The notes under the pieces: generated by a model
Told to the model about the DNA's origin: nothing
The model's input: the letters and a program-made list of their open reading frames with translations, nothing else
Database searches by the model: none
Made by a program: the position numbers and the translations under genes
Assembly: GCA_920105625.2 (NCBI GenBank)
Contig: OV050031.1
Location: 5,187,501 to 5,251,500, forward strand
Direction: 5' to 3'
Length of the DNA: 64,000 bases
From: Clusia tigrina
Taxonomy: Eukaryota; Arthropoda; Insecta; Diptera; Clusiidae
Shown: piece after piece, positions 12,514 through 25,000 of the stretch
How the letters are laid out: each line of letters starts with the position of its first letter
How positions within the stretch are numbered: the stretch's first letter is position 1

Positions 12514-14089
12514 AATTTGTCTGTGGACGAATTTCATCTTTACAAGTTTTAAAAGAATCTTTAATTACCTTACAGTACTACATGAAAGATTTTGAACCTT
12601 ATGAGTAACACCTAAAGCTGTTCGAAAGCTGCAATGGGGGTTTGCAAAGTTTGTGTGACCTTCATAAAAGCATTGTTTAACCTTTGTCAGAGATTTTTAT
12701 AATTCTTGGTTTATATTCTTATACAACAGCTTCATAGACAAAATAAGTTGATAGTACAGAAGACAAAGTCTTATAATTTTATCGCTGAATATGGCACACT
12801 TGCAGTATGGCTGTCCATTACCTTGACGAGTTGTGGGTTGATTAGATCAAATCCACCAAATTGTTTGTACAATAAAAGCAGCATCCAACTAAACTTCCAA
12901 GAGGGATATACCAGAACTCCTGAACTAGCTACAAAGCGCTTCTAGTTAGCACAACTTCGCACAACAAAATTCTACGTGCAGTGCCTTCTTATGATCTTAT
13001 ATAATCAAATCATCAAATAATCAAAAAGCTGCACAATTTTAGAATCTGCACCCTAACAAAAAAGAAACCTTTTTAAGCCAACTTCACACACAAGGGTTAA
13101 GGTCCCTCTATTTATCCACTCTATAAAGTTTCCTGGAATAATTTCTTTTCAGCATTTCATTGTTTCACTCTTTAAATGAATGCACATTTCAACACTTTGT
13201 CTTTCTATGCCATATGGCACGTTTCTAGTTCCTTAGATCACCTCCGCAGACTTTTCATGAATGCGAATTTATTTGCGCTTCAGCTGCCGGTAATTATGCT
13301 GTCGAAAAGTTTCTGCCATTAATTTACATAATCGGTGCGTGAAGTTGCGAGCAAAATAAATAAATTCATTAGCGATGGTTCATTCGAAAACAATTTTAAT
13401 TAGAATATAAACAAGTCTACTCGAAGTCTTCGCATCTCATTTATATTTCTGTTTATCAAGGATCATAAATATGCCTATTTATGCGGTTTATGGGATTTAT
13501 TTCCAAGGACTAATAGCCAAAATATTGTAGTTACAGTGTTCGGTGGTCAATCATAATTCTTCAGATATTATTCTTCAGACATTCACTTGCACGTGGTAGG
13601 TTAGGTTAAGTTGGGAAGGCGTGTGCGGATACGAAGTGGTAAACAGTCAAATAGATAGCATCACCTCCAACTTATGCTAATATATCTTAACAACATCGCT
13701 TAGAAGCATTCAAGGAAACTTTCTATCTCTCTTCCTGTTTTTAACACTCGACCGCATGGTCTGGAACTTTTATTTGTTCGATTTGTTTTATTATTATATA
13801 ATTGTATTAGAATCCAAACCCATTGTTCATAAATAAATAAATAAATACATGATTATATACCGAGTGAGATACTGTAAAGTTTCTCAGACCTGTTACAATA
13901 CCCAAGGAAAGGGTTCACTTGTTCAGGAGATTTGGCGATACTTTTTCTAGGATCAGAATTTCCAATAATTGTATTGTAACTTCTTTGAATGAAGATCATT
14001 ATCTAGAGAAAGAATCCATTTTCACATATTACTTTCTTTTGATTTTTTGTTGAAACAACTAGTCATATATACTCGTAGCACTCAGATCA
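12514..14089. other. AT-rich spacer, no gene seen
   Basis: No gene is supported. At about 13596-13615 'ggtaggttaggttaag' is the mirror of a TAACC-type retroelement tail, so a very short minus-strand 3' end may sit here; the adjoining sequence is too diverged to place. Confidence 0.4.
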
Positions 14090-14640
14090 CAAGACATCCA
14101 TGATACTATTATTTGACTTTACATTTTTATGTTTCTTTGACCCTTCTACCTGATTTGTGAACAAACCTTAGTAGATCCTGTATTCCTAAGTAGCCAAATT
14201 TTGCTCTACTTAGAATATCAGTCCCAAATTCTTCGAATCTGATTCTAGCGAAAGCGGGACATATGCACAATAGGTGGTCCACCGTCTCCTCTTACTCTCC
14301 CAAAGCCTGGCAAAGTGCAGTGTCTGCAGAGCCGATCATTTGCATAATCTTACGCAAAATGAGCCGTCTTCAGTCCTACCAGAAGTCTGCAGTCTCTCCT
14401 AACAAGTGCCAGAAGAAACTTGGCGTTCCATCGGAAATAACAGGTAGCATAGCCTTTACCCATCTGATGCCTCTAACAGCCCCACCATCCGCGATTCTGT
14501 GCACAGGCAACCCAATCACTAATAGTGGCTCTAATGGTAGCAAAAGGTATGGGAAGAACAGATTTCGGGCCAGTAAAACTGGTCTCAGATCCTTAATTTT
14601 TTCATTTTAAGTTTATTTTCCAAACTATTTATGAGGGTCA
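14090..14640 (-). mobile_element. Non-LTR retrotransposon C-terminal fragment (minus strand)
   Basis: In reverse the sequence reads pieces typical of the region after RNase H: 'PKSVLPIPFATIRATISDW', 'YFRWNAKFLLALVRRDCRL', then a zinc-knuckle-like stretch ending 'ETVDHLLCICPAFARIRF' and 'GIQDLLRFVHKSGRR'. The pieces lie in different frames and are broken by stops, so the copy is dead. No RNase H catalytic motif is left upstream. It is a different family from A-D by its sequence. Confidence 0.7.
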
Positions 14641-15220
14641 AGGAAAATAGAGTGCCGGGTAAATCGCAACACGTAACATGCAAGTCTGATATTGATTGCT
14701 AAGAAAATACGCAGATTTTTCTATAATGTCGCAGTTGGCAATATATGGTTCTAAAGGGTTACTCTCACCTCAGATCCAAAGATGAAACCGAATATTCAAA
14801 TCTATTCTGAAAATTGGTATGAAATTGGAAAGATGGGAGAAGCACATGAGAAGAATATGCGAAGAACATTCGCATTGGATGTGATCCTACTACCGTAAAT
14901 AGCAAGGACCAAACTGAAAAGAGGCTTCGAATCATCATTTAGAAAATATTGAATATCGATCTCAGCGTATATCAATTATATTATGTCTTAAAACCATTCT
15001 AACAAAATTGATTAATTTGTTTCCTTTCAACCAATTACTTCAGTGAAGTTCCCTACCAAAATAGGGTGAACCATTCTTCTAATTAGTGGAGTAATAAAAA
15101 CATTGGTAGAACCATTCCTTTTCTTTAGTGGAGTAATATTTGCCTGGTAGAATCAACTTTTTCACTGGGGTAGTGTATTGAAAATAGAGTCACAGATTTT
15201 ACTACCTCCTCTCGACGTAT
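14641..15220. other. Spacer, no gene seen
   Basis: AT-rich. Short imperfect repeats of 'tagtggagtaata' occur near 15085-15135; nothing else is supported. Confidence 0.4.
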
Positions 15221-15390
15221 TAGGTAGGTAGGTAGGAGTGGCCGCCCAGTTTGCCAAAAGCACACTTGAGCACACGTAATTGCCCATTATGATACCACGG
15301 TGTGGCGCCGTTCAAGCACTGACTAAAATGTTCCCATACTTGGGATGGTTATAGTCAGCGCAAGGACAGCGCCCTCGACGAATTACTTAA
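15221..15390 (-). mobile_element. 3' end of a family A non-LTR element (minus strand)
   Basis: The segment is the reverse complement of the end of the 4.1-kb copy: a (TACC)n tail (here 'taggtaggtaggtaggag'), 'gccgcccagtttgcc', 'acacttgagcacacg', 'gataccacggtgtggcgcc' and 'acttgggatgg'. Only the last codons and 3' UTR remain. The inner limit near 15390 is uncertain because the match fades. Confidence 0.8.
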
Positions 15391-15720
15391 TGGAAAAGTA
15401 CCGGGAGCATCAACCCGTATGGACGAGAGGAGGTTTCAGGGTAGTTCCAGTCACTCACAGCTACAGCCAATAGCATTAGATGCTTTCTTCCTATTCAATA
15501 GAAAAAAACAGATTTTACTACCTTCCTACATTTGCTTGAAGGAATTAGTTAAACCTTCTCCTCTACTTGAAAGGAATTATATATCATTATTTTTCATTTC
15601 AGGCAAGATCAGATTGGGCTGGAAATGATGAAATGAAATATGGAGATCTGCTGCAGAATATTTATCATTGTGATCCTTGCTACAATTTGAGTATTTGAAT
15701 ATCTTATGGTATTTAAGTAA

Positions 15721-15796
15721 CTTAAGGATATTTCAGTATCTTAAGGATATTTCAGTAACTTAAGGATATTTCAGTATCTTACGGATATATCAGAAG
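15721..15796. repeat. 19-bp tandem repeat, 4 copies
   Basis: Four exact-length units of the type CTTAAGGATATTTCAGTAT, with the last unit the most diverged. The neighbouring sequence is ordinary AT-rich spacer. Confidence 0.9.
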
Positions 15797-18700
15797 CAGA
15801 CAATAAATAAATTATTTTTCAACTGAAAACAGATATAAAAATAATAGACTCAATGAAACCCACGGGGACTTTTTTCCCTGAAATGCATCCGAGTTCATTC
15901 CTGAGTAAGTTTTATTGGGTCGATTCTTGTGTGAATTATTATTAAGGTTAGGTAAAGATTGTTGTAAGGCTTCACCCCAAGACCCTCACCTCACATTTTG
16001 TCTCTTCCTCAGAAGGGATACTATATTATATCCTCATATATTTCAATCAATGTATTAGAGACAAATATAATCCTCATTAATTTATGCCATTACCTGTTTC
16101 CAAAGTCAGAGTCCTTATGGAGTTTGTAGTCACTTTAGCAGCCTGACTAAATGTTTTCTTACCCAGACTTTGGTTTTAAGTATTTTATTCGGATTTAAAT
16201 ACCAAAATATAAGTATTGAATAATTTTAAAACAACATCGACACTTTTCCGATTAAACATCAGCAACAACATTTCCACTAATTTCACATACGAGTTACTAT
16301 GGTATCCTTATACAAGTAAGTATGGAATCCTTATACAAGTAAGTATGTAATCCTTTCGAATCCACTCACATTTCTTGACAGTCGGTTTCACTTCCACTTT
16401 ATCACAGTTTCGTTTGATATGACGCTGCCAGAGATGTTTCAGTGATGTTTTCGAATATTACACAATTGCTGCTTTGTTGATGACGATGTTTTAAGGGGGA
16501 AGTACTCTACACAAAATTTATAACAAACAAAAATTCTGGTAACTTTTTTAACTATCGTTTGTGGAGTGTTGAAAGTCATGTTTAATTTAATCTTTGTTGT
16601 CAATGTTTGCCGCTTCACTTTAGCTATGCCATAGAGAACTTACAGTTCCTATATTCACTACTCTGAAATATTCTGTCCACACTCCTCCAATTAGCACCTG
16701 AGTCTATTTTTAATTGGTTTATCTTCGCTGGTTATGTTTGAGTTTATTGCCACTCCCATATTATACTGTTCTTATTATGATTATGCTTCACTTTCCCTTA
16801 AAAATACACATTTTGTCCGTATGATTATGGCACTTAGTCATTTGGTGAATGCCCGAAATAGTAGCTCAGGTTATCGCAGCTATCAGCACTGATAAGAGTT
16901 TTAATTAATGAATATATCAATTATCCTGAGTGGAAAGCTCGTTGGCAATTAATGCCGATAGTGGCAATTTTAATGCCATCAACACAAACAATGAACAAAC
17001 GCGCGGTAAGAGCGAGGAAGGCGCATTTACAAGTTCAGGGAGAAATAGAATGTTTTTGTAGGGCCGGTCCCTTAGCGCACAAGCTCAGCACCGACGGGCG
17101 TTCACGAACAAGGCGAGAACGCTTTCTACTCGGAACGTGTTGGAGCCATTGCGCGGCTAATCGGCAGGACGTCTCGCTTGCAACTGAACGCCGGCACTGC
17201 CCGCAAAAACGCGTTAAGTTAATTGTGCGTGTTGTATGCTTTTCTAATACTCGCTTTCCACTGCTGTAGTCAGTCACTCATTGTTAGCGTCCATTGTCTT
17301 CGCTTGTTGAGGAATTACTACATTTTCTTTTTTTGATATTTATTATAATTTTGTTTTTGCCGCTGTGTTGCAAACTGTCCAAATTCATTCACTTTTCCCG
17401 TTAAACTGACAGCAAGGAAAAAAGAGGTCGTTTTTTGCTACAAGTTTTACAGTTGCACACGCACACTCGCATCCACTCACGCACTTAGTACGCTTGGGTG
17501 TGTGCGCACACTAACATAAATTTGAACATTTGGGGTTTTCGGGTCCGTGTGGATATCATGTCACGAAATGTGCCGGGGAAATGTCAAGGGAGGCAGGCAA
17601 CTTTTTGATAAATTCTGATGTGCGCGTACATGCCGCCCCACACAGGGGCGGAAGGGTTGGGCAATGCGGGTGTAATGAACTTGGGGGAATTAACCGCATG
17701 GAAAAAAGTTGTGGAAAAAATATTGAATCCTGTGGTCACACCTCTCAGCGCCATTTTTCTGGGTTTCCATTACGGAGCATTTAGCTCCGTGATTTGACTT
17801 CGTTTCCAATTAACATTGCAAACAAATCAAATGGAAGTAAGGCCAAGTGACGGCACAAAATTTCATATTTCAAAGTGCAGCGACATCAAAGTGAAATATA
17901 CAATTTTTCAATGAACGCACATTTAATATAAAAATATATTTTATATGTGGTTCCAGGACCCTATTTCAAAAAATTATTTCAAATTGGCCGTTTGAGCTTC
18001 AGAGTTTGATTTCCAAAATAATCTTTACTTATAAAGTTCGACTGGAAACAACTTTAGTAAAAGAGGAGTGCAAATATGAATTTTAAAATAAGACCCCGGT
18101 AATAATTGAGTGAAACTGGCCTGATTCTTAGGAACCTGGTTCTGTTTAAAACATGAATGTACATTGTCAGCTTTATGGATTCCAAAGGATATGTCCAAGA
18201 TAATGATCGTAATTTTCGACTGAAGGCCCAGTATTACTGACCACTTTTTAATTACAATTATCAGTGTATATTTGGTTGAAATGAAATGCAATGAATTTAT
18301 ATTGAAAAGTTGATGTAGAGAATCGATTGTAAGAATCTTATATGAGAATGATTTGATGATGTAGAAGTGGTTTTCAATGCCACTTTTCAAAAAAGTTTCT
18401 TAAGTGGACCCTTCACATAAGTATTTAATCAACAAAATTTTAAAATAAACTAAAATAATACAATAAGGTGAAAAATTAGTATTAAAATTTCGTTGATGTA
18501 TAAACTTTAATGTGATTTGTAAAATAGGACTCATACTGGTTTCGCATGTAATATCCAGGGAAGCAGGTTTCATTCAGTAAGAAACCAAAACATCTACGGA
18601 CATGAAAAGGCTGACGAACTGACCAGATAGAGATGCCCTCAATGCTAACAAATGTGGCAATCTACTGAATGTGAAATGGCAAATTAGGCACTTGAACTCG

Positions 18701-18831
18701 ATTAGCCAAGGCAATCATAAATTGGAAATCATGACAATTTTCGTATCAAGGTGGCCATATGTAGAATACTTAGAACCATGCTTATATTATATCATTGAAA
18801 GTAGTACTGGAAGTGGTGTTAGTCAGTAAAA
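15797..18831. other. Long spacer, no gene seen
   Basis: Nothing is supported over about 3 kb apart from a 23-bp direct repeat ('tatggaatccttatacaag' type, two and a half copies) at 16299-16352. Around 16.95-17.8 kb the base composition is more balanced and holds open frames of 80-105 codons on both strands. They have no recognisable domain. Confidence 0.45.
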
Positions 18832-19241
18832 ATATTGAAACGTGATTGCATACTTTTAGGATCCCATCTGGAGTTTAAGAAGGAGTGCACCCTATGTATG
18901 TAAGGCAAGAATAACCAGTCGATGGTGTAAAGAATGTTCTCGAAAATGAAACTTCCTTCGAGGTGTATAAAAGATTCTATAATAATCCAGAAACTTCTTG
19001 AATAGCGTAGAATTTTCTACTTCAACTATTCGAAAGCTATAAAAACCCCCACACTATTCAAAGTCGAACATGGTTGAGCAGAGATCGTAACAGTGTGTAC
19101 ATCGTGCATTTTAGTCGAAGCAGCAGTATTTGTAATTGTGATTTTGTAAAGTGATGAAATTAATTATCAAATAAAGTGATTAATGAAGTGTGAAATAAAG
19201 TGCAAATTGTAATAAAGTAAACTTTTGGCAATTTTGTAACA
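18832..19241 (+). repeat. Heat-shock-element-bearing repeat, copy a
   Basis: This copy starts 'tattgaaac' then 'tgcatacttttaggatccc'; it ends near '...attttgtaaca'. In order it holds two clusters of heat-shock elements, a TATA box (19038-19045) and a conserved block 'atcgtaacagtgtgtacatc' (19086-19105), then an A-rich leader with several AATAAA hexamers. The U3-R-U5-like order resembles an LTR. However, the ends of this copy pair with copy c as perfect inverted repeats, flanked by TA dinucleotides, which resembles a TIR element. The class is therefore left open. Related copies lie at 19253 (b), 19770 (c, reversed), 34771 (d, reversed) and 45972 (e). Confidence 0.75.
18932..19045 (+). promoter_or_regulatory. 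Heat-shock-element array and TATA box (copy a)
   Basis: Perfect three-module heat-shock elements (GAAnnTTCnnGAA) are at 18932-18944 ('GAAtgTTCtcGAA') and 18990-19002 ('GAAacTTCttGAA'). Two-module pieces lie at 18948-18955, 19010-19017 and 19029-19034. TATAAAAA follows at 19038-19045. This order, HSEs directly upstream of TATA, is the arrangement of fly heat-inducible promoters. What is seen is the sequence pattern; binding by HSF and activity are inferred. Confidence 0.7.
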
Positions 19242-19252
19242 ATATCGTATCA

Positions 19253-19769
19253 TATTGAAACATAAAAGATTGCATACTTTTAAGATACCTCTACTAAGTT
19301 CAGTTACTACGAGAGAGTTGTATATACTCGTAAGTCAAGAGAGAATCTATTTGGAAAAAAGCTTACTTAATAACCCTCTTTCGAAGTATAGATAAAATTC
19401 GAGAATGTTTTCGAATTTCTACCGAAGTTTAGGTAATGTTCTAGAATGTTCTACTACAACTATAAGAAAGGTAGAGTATTCAAAGTCGAGACGCAGTTGA
19501 AAAGCAATCGTAACAGTGTGTACATCCTGCATTTCACTTGTACCAGTTACAGCATTAAGAAGTAATAAAGTGATTAATGAATTACTAAATAGAGTGCAAT
19601 TTGTAGTAAAATAAACTTTATGCCTAATATTAAGTGTGTAAATTGCAGTAATTAATTAAAGTTAATTTTTTTAATTTAACCAGCGATTGTTTGATTACTA
19701 CACAATCCAGTGGTACGAATCCGACTGTTGAGAGTTAGAGTAAATTGTCAGGAGGGTAATTTCGTAACA
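19253..19769 (+). repeat. Heat-shock-element-bearing repeat, copy b
   Basis: It begins 'tattgaaacataaaag' and 'tgcatactttta', and ends '...gagggtaatttcgtaaca'. It shares with copy a the HSE-rich part, a TATA-like 'tataagaa' at 19461, the block 'atcgtaacagtgtgtacatc' and AATAAA-containing leader. It is longer than copy a and keeps a downstream part ('gtggtacgaatccgac', 'gttagagtaaattgtcagg') that is repeated in reverse by copy c and in part by copy d. Confidence 0.75.
19398..19451 (+). promoter_or_regulatory. Heat-shock-element array (copy b)
   Basis: 'TTCgaGAAtgTTTtcGAA' at 19398-19415 has four modules with one mismatch. 'TTCtaGAAtgTTC' at 19439-19451 is a perfect three-module element. A TATA-like 'tataagaa' lies 10 bases downstream. 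Confidence 0.65.
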
Positions 19770-20042
19770 GTATAAATTGTCAAGAGGGCAATTTACTCTA
19801 ACTCTCTGTACTCGGATTCGTACCACTTCTTCAAGAAGTTTCTAGATTATTTTAGAATTGTATATACACCTCGAAAGAGGTTTCTTGAGTAAACATCTTT
19901 TCGAGAACATTCTTTACACCACTATCTACACCACGAAAGAAGTTTTTATCCGCTTAGATTTCTTGGCTTAAATACATAGGGTGGTGGATACAACCTCAAA
20001 CTCCAGATGGGATCCTAAAAGTATGCAATCACGTTTCAATAT
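19770..20042 (-). repeat. Heat-shock-element-bearing repeat, copy c (inverted)
   Basis: Reversed relative to copies a and b. Its outer 45 bases (19998-20042) are the perfect reverse complement of 18832-18876. It carries perfect three-module HSEs at 19830-19842 ('TTCaaGAAgtTTC') and 19900-19912 ('TTCgaGAAcaTTC'). It lacks the leader part and abuts copy b head to head, with a palindrome around 19708-19830 made from 'gtggtacgaatccga' and 'agagttagagtaaatt' and their complements. Confidence 0.75.
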
Positions 20043-21693
20043 AATATCACCTGTAGGTGCGAAACTTTCCCATGCAAGAAAAATAAACAATTTCGAACTT
20101 CGGATAACTAGGTTGGTAGGAGGAGAGTATCTCCAGTTTGGTCAATACTGAAATAATACGTAGAGATGAAAACGTCACTCGCTGGCGAGAAATTACCCTC
20201 TTTTTAAGTTGTAACCTTTTAAATTTAATGAATACTTTTACTGAGGTCACATACAGATGCATCTGCTCTGAAAAATATCAGGGAATATTCCAAAATTGAG
20301 CTCGCACTTCCATCAAAAATCATAGGACGTCGTTAGATGATGATAATGTGATCATGCTATGGAATAATTTCAAATAGTATATCTAGAGAAAAGTTTTTTT
20401 TACCCTTGGACAGTGATATTTTAATAAAAGGAAACCTTTGTATTGGTTCCACACATTTTCAGCGAGAGGTAAAATACAATAGATAACAGGAACTGATACC
20501 AAAACACTGACAAAAAGTCTTCCATTGAACTTCTCTTCATATGGAATGATATCTTGAAGTTCACGTACCATCAACTGAATTTTTCCTCAAACAAACTTTG
20601 TTTCGTATGTAGCCACTGCAAGCATGGTATATGATAATACCAGCAGGATCAAAGTCTCAGCCAACCGAATTGATATCATTGTTTCATAAATTGGATCGTA
20701 CCTATGTGCCTATCTCTCTATGTATTACAATTAAAATATTGCCTCGCGCTTTAATGCGAAGTTGTATGAAATAAATGCGGATAATATGATATTAATTTAT
20801 TAGTAATTAGTTTCCGGAAGCGGATTACCAAACGAGGACATGGGGGAGATTTGAAGGAATTGGCTACGGTATGCCATAATATAATAATAATGCCATATAC
20901 CATAAATGTACTTCATTATACCATAAAATGTACTTCAATAGTGAGTAAAGATTTACTAGAAGTCTCATATTAAACCCGTTAGATATCATTTCGAAGATCT
21001 ACGAGGATAATGCTTGGTGCTAAAACCTGTATTACTGGCTTTGGTGCATCTTCTAAATTAATTCAGTCTTTGACTATGGAGTAGGAACCACAAATTAATT
21101 TTGTAATCAGTAATAATGGAACTGCGCAGCTTACTGCATAGTTTACAAGAGAGTCTTTGACTGTTCTCCGTTTAATTAAATAATGGTTTGGCTTTTTACA
21201 ATAGGATATTACAAAAAGTGTCCTCAATTCACAGAATTATATAAAAAAGCTTCATTAAAACTTTAGATTCCTATTTAATGATGGTGTGCTTATCTTGCCA
21301 AGCCTTATAAGCCGCACACTCGCTAATTATAGCCAATTCGCGTTTACGTTTCCTCCTGCGGACTGCCACGACTTAATTAATCTTGAACGACTGCAGTACA
21401 TGCAACGCGTATGCCTCATTTAATTAATTAAATAAAGAAACCTTCAAAAACTTTATAAAAAGCCTAATATAAGTTTTTTTTTTTATCAATAAGACTTTTT
21501 AGTATTCAGTAGTAGTAGATTCAGCCACAAAAACGAACTCAAACATAAAATTGTTGGAGGTTTCAGTGGGAAATATTGCATCTTCACATGCTCAACTGAA
21601 CAATAAACAAGTAAAGGAGATACTTTAACTGGTAAGCAAAATTTTTAAAGTCGATATTTTGAAACACTTTCATTTTTATCTTTTTACAGTTAC
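20043..21693. other. AT-rich spacer, no gene seen
   Basis: No supported gene. Near 20890-20945 a short direct repeat ('accataaaatgtacttca' type, two copies) is visible. Confidence 0.45.
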
Positions 21694-21776
21694 TTGTGGT
21701 ACTACAATGAGCCTTTAAGTGCTTAAGTTAGCTGTCCAGAAGAAGGCTGCCTATCTAACCCAACTTAACCTAATCT
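21694..21776 (+). mobile_element. Worn 3' end of a non-LTR element with TAACC-like tail
   Basis: 'gtggtactacaatgagcc' followed by a GC-richer stretch and 'ctaacccaacttaaccta' has the same order as the ends at 1.75 kb and 53.2 kb (a 'gtggtatcacaatgg' block, then a C-rich tail). It is short and diverged, so the call rests on this pattern only. Confidence 0.5.
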
Positions 21777-21783
21777 CAGTGAA

Positions 21784-22045
21784 GACAGATTCATACACTA
21801 CCTACAACCTTCTTTTCGAGACTAGAACAGATTAGCTTCGAAAAACTATATCACAATATCTCAAAATATGCTGCAGACAGGTTTATATACTCCCTTCCAC
21901 ATTCTCTTTGAGACTAGAACAAATTAGCTTCGGAAAACTGTATCACCATATCTCAAAATATGATGCAGACAGATTCATTCATACTCCCTTCTACTTTCTC
22001 TGGGAGACTAGAACATATTAGGTCCAGAAGATATCACTATGTCTC
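21784..22045. repeat. 92-94 bp tandem repeat, about 3 copies
   Basis: The block 'gagactagaac' recurs at 21818, 21910 and 22004, with matching text between ('agcttcgaaaaact', 'atctcaaaatatg', 'gcagacag'). The copies differ by roughly one base in ten. No coding frame runs through it. Confidence 0.85.
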
Positions 22046-25000
22046 AAACAATACTCCTAATTGTTATATAACTAGTACCTATCTTCCTGGATCTTAGCAT
22101 TGTAAGATCTCACACACCTCAGTTAGGATAAAAATTACTTCAGATGCCAATTCTTTGTTGCAGAAAAGCATCATTTATTACCATATTTACTGTCAAAGTA
22201 GCTACCACTCCAGAGATAATTAATGACAATCGACTCAGTTCTTGGCATTTCCTACTTTTCCAATTTGCTGATCTGATAAACGGCTTTCTCAACTATCCTA
22301 GCCCGCTGGGAGCGACATTTTTCAGGCAGGCCCCAATAATTCAATTTTGTGTCCTTTTGCTTATAACTGCAACGCAAAAGCTGTTTTTTGAGATTTAATT
22401 TGTGTAATAAGACACCACAACAAACGAAGCTAGTTGCAAAAGTTGTCCACACCATTTAATCCCTCAGTTAAATATCAGTCATACGACCTGCTGAACAATT
22501 ACTGCTTTCTTTCAAACAGTTGCGCAAATGCTTTGACATTGACTGCATGTAAATGTCTTTACTGAACTTTAAACTTATTAATTACATAAAAGTGCGACCT
22601 TCCACGTAACATTCTATCACGTAATTCCCCGAGGATTTAATAAGCCAGTGCAAAGTTTTCATAATTCTTCGAAAACGCGAAAATTTATGACACACATTTG
22701 ACATGTAGATAAAGTTAATTTTTTCCATACATGCAAACCACCCACACAGCTCACACATGCATGCTTAGTAAGCTGAGGGAACATTTACGATGTTTACATT
22801 GAATTACAGCGCTGCATTGGGTCAGACTAGTCGCACTGATGGGCTGATAACAGCCAGGCACGTAGTCAGGTGTGCATGCAGGGCACATGAGCGGCAAATA
22901 CTCGGCAGAGCTGAAGAAGGAGAGAATATATTCTGACTAATGTGTGGCTAATATTGCACATAAATTTAACTTTTATGAGCAGCAGACTTTTCATTGCCCT
23001 ACGACGACGAGCTGATGCTGTCATCTGCCGGCTAGGTATGTCCGTGGAACATTCAAGTGCCCATTCTTAGTAATTGTGGGCAGTAGGTAGAAATGGAGAA
23101 GAGCTTTAAATCTAGGAGGATTATTCGAATGTCATCTGGAGATCAGTTTCAAAATGGATTTGCTTTGAAGAACACATTATGATGGTCAAATGGGAATTCC
23201 ACTGTCTGAAAATATTGATGGAAAGTAAGTGTTTGTTGAAGGAAAGAAGCATAGAGTAGGAATGGGGCACAATACAATCGCAAAATTCAGCAAACCAAAA
23301 CCTTTATTTCTAAATCTAGTAAACAAGAGTATCAAAATTTATATTTCTCATACTCTCATACAATAATGTATTAAGTTCATGAACCTAAATTCATAAATTT
23401 TCTATAAAATCTGTCTAGGGAGCATTTTCTTTTGATAGTCTATCAACACCCTTAGACAGTGAGAACATTCTCGTTTCAAAATATCTTCTTTATAATTTAA
23501 TTTCAATACTTCATTCACTGCAGACTCGCCCAACTTAGTCTCACATTAAACCGCTACCAAATTCTTACCAAACATAAACGCCACTTTGTTGACTCTTATA
23601 ATTCCATTGCGGTGTTCGAGTAAATAGTAAACCTTTTTTTCATTTGCCAGCACTAATTACAATTAACTTGTTTGCTTCATGACTCCGGAGCACGCTCCAG
23701 TAAACGGCGTGGTGTGCATATTCGATCAGAGGCGTTCAATTTGACTTTTATGGTGTAAAGCGCAAACTTTTTATTACCTGTTGCCGCGAGCTTTACTCAA
23801 CCGCTAAATTAATTCTGCCCGATGCTTGCCTGGGTTGACATTTCATTGGCCAACTTCTCACTTCTTCTGTTTGCTTTTTTATTAAAGCTTTAATAAATAA
23901 TTAATAAATAGTTCAACATATACAAAGGATCATAATCAACTTAGACTCACACAGAAAATTTCTGCTTAATTTTAATTTAATTTGCCAGCCTGAAACACAA
24001 ACTTAAATTTATATTTGTTTTGTTTGTCTAATCAAAATTATGGTAAATAGGCGCACAAATGTAGCTGTGAAGTTTTGCTGACGTGAATGTTTTTGTTTCA
24101 ACTTTTGTGTTGTCTGAAATTTTCAATAGTGGGCTCGAAATGAAAATTATACCGCCTGGGGAACGAATACGTGTGAAAAGTGTAATTAATTTTAATAGAC
24201 TCCAGTTTCGAATAACAGACCAGTGAAGGTTTTGCGAGCCTACCAGTGAAAGCGATTGTATATGCAACGACAACTTAAATAAAACTGTAATTTTGGAACA
24301 GAATATAAACAGAAGGACACTAGGCATCTAATTACAATGGGGCCAGAAGTGTGCATTTTGAAGGAGCTCTTATTTGCCGCCTTTCGATTAAACATCTTCA
24401 AATAAATTGGTATTTTTCGACTCTCGAACAGTGGCCGGTGAACCCAAATCCAATTATAGAGGAGCTAGTTGTAGAAGACTTTCAGTGAAGCTTTCAACAT
24501 TCGAATGTATGATGACTGAAGCTTTCACGGTGATGCAGGTGGTATAAATGAGTATCCAAGTTAAAAAGTTACATAAGCCCTCTGGATATTAGAATGTTGA
24601 TAAACAAGGATATTGTGTAGATTTTCTTTGTGAGTAAAGAATTATATTTAAGGACCATTTCCTATGAAAGCTTAAAAGGTGTGGAACTTAAATAATAAAA
24701 AGCTTTTGAAAATTTGCAAAAGCTGCCTTATCCTTTATCCGCATTTTTTCCCAGAGTAGCTTTCAAAGTTTTCGTTAAGTTGAAGCTCATGGAAAAATTA
24801 CCTTAGCCACTCCTCAAAGCTAGCAAATTATTCAACATGTGCTTAAAGCTTTGCAAGTTTACTTTGCTCGTGTTGATGCACATTATTTTCATGTTGGTGT
24901 GTGTTTCCGTACAGTTTGAAAGTTTTATTTATGTTACTTATTTTGGGCTACAAGAAATTCACACGAAATTCAATTTGTTTGTGAGTGCAATCCTTGGAAT

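Noticed and set aside
12088..12552. 154-codon hydrophobic frame on the plus strand
   Set aside because: It is made of the 55-bp minisatellite; three frames are open at once and no domain or signal is credible.
16950..17800. Possible conserved or coding island because of balanced composition
   Set aside because: Frames on both strands lack domains and splice-consistent structure; conservation cannot be judged from one sequence.
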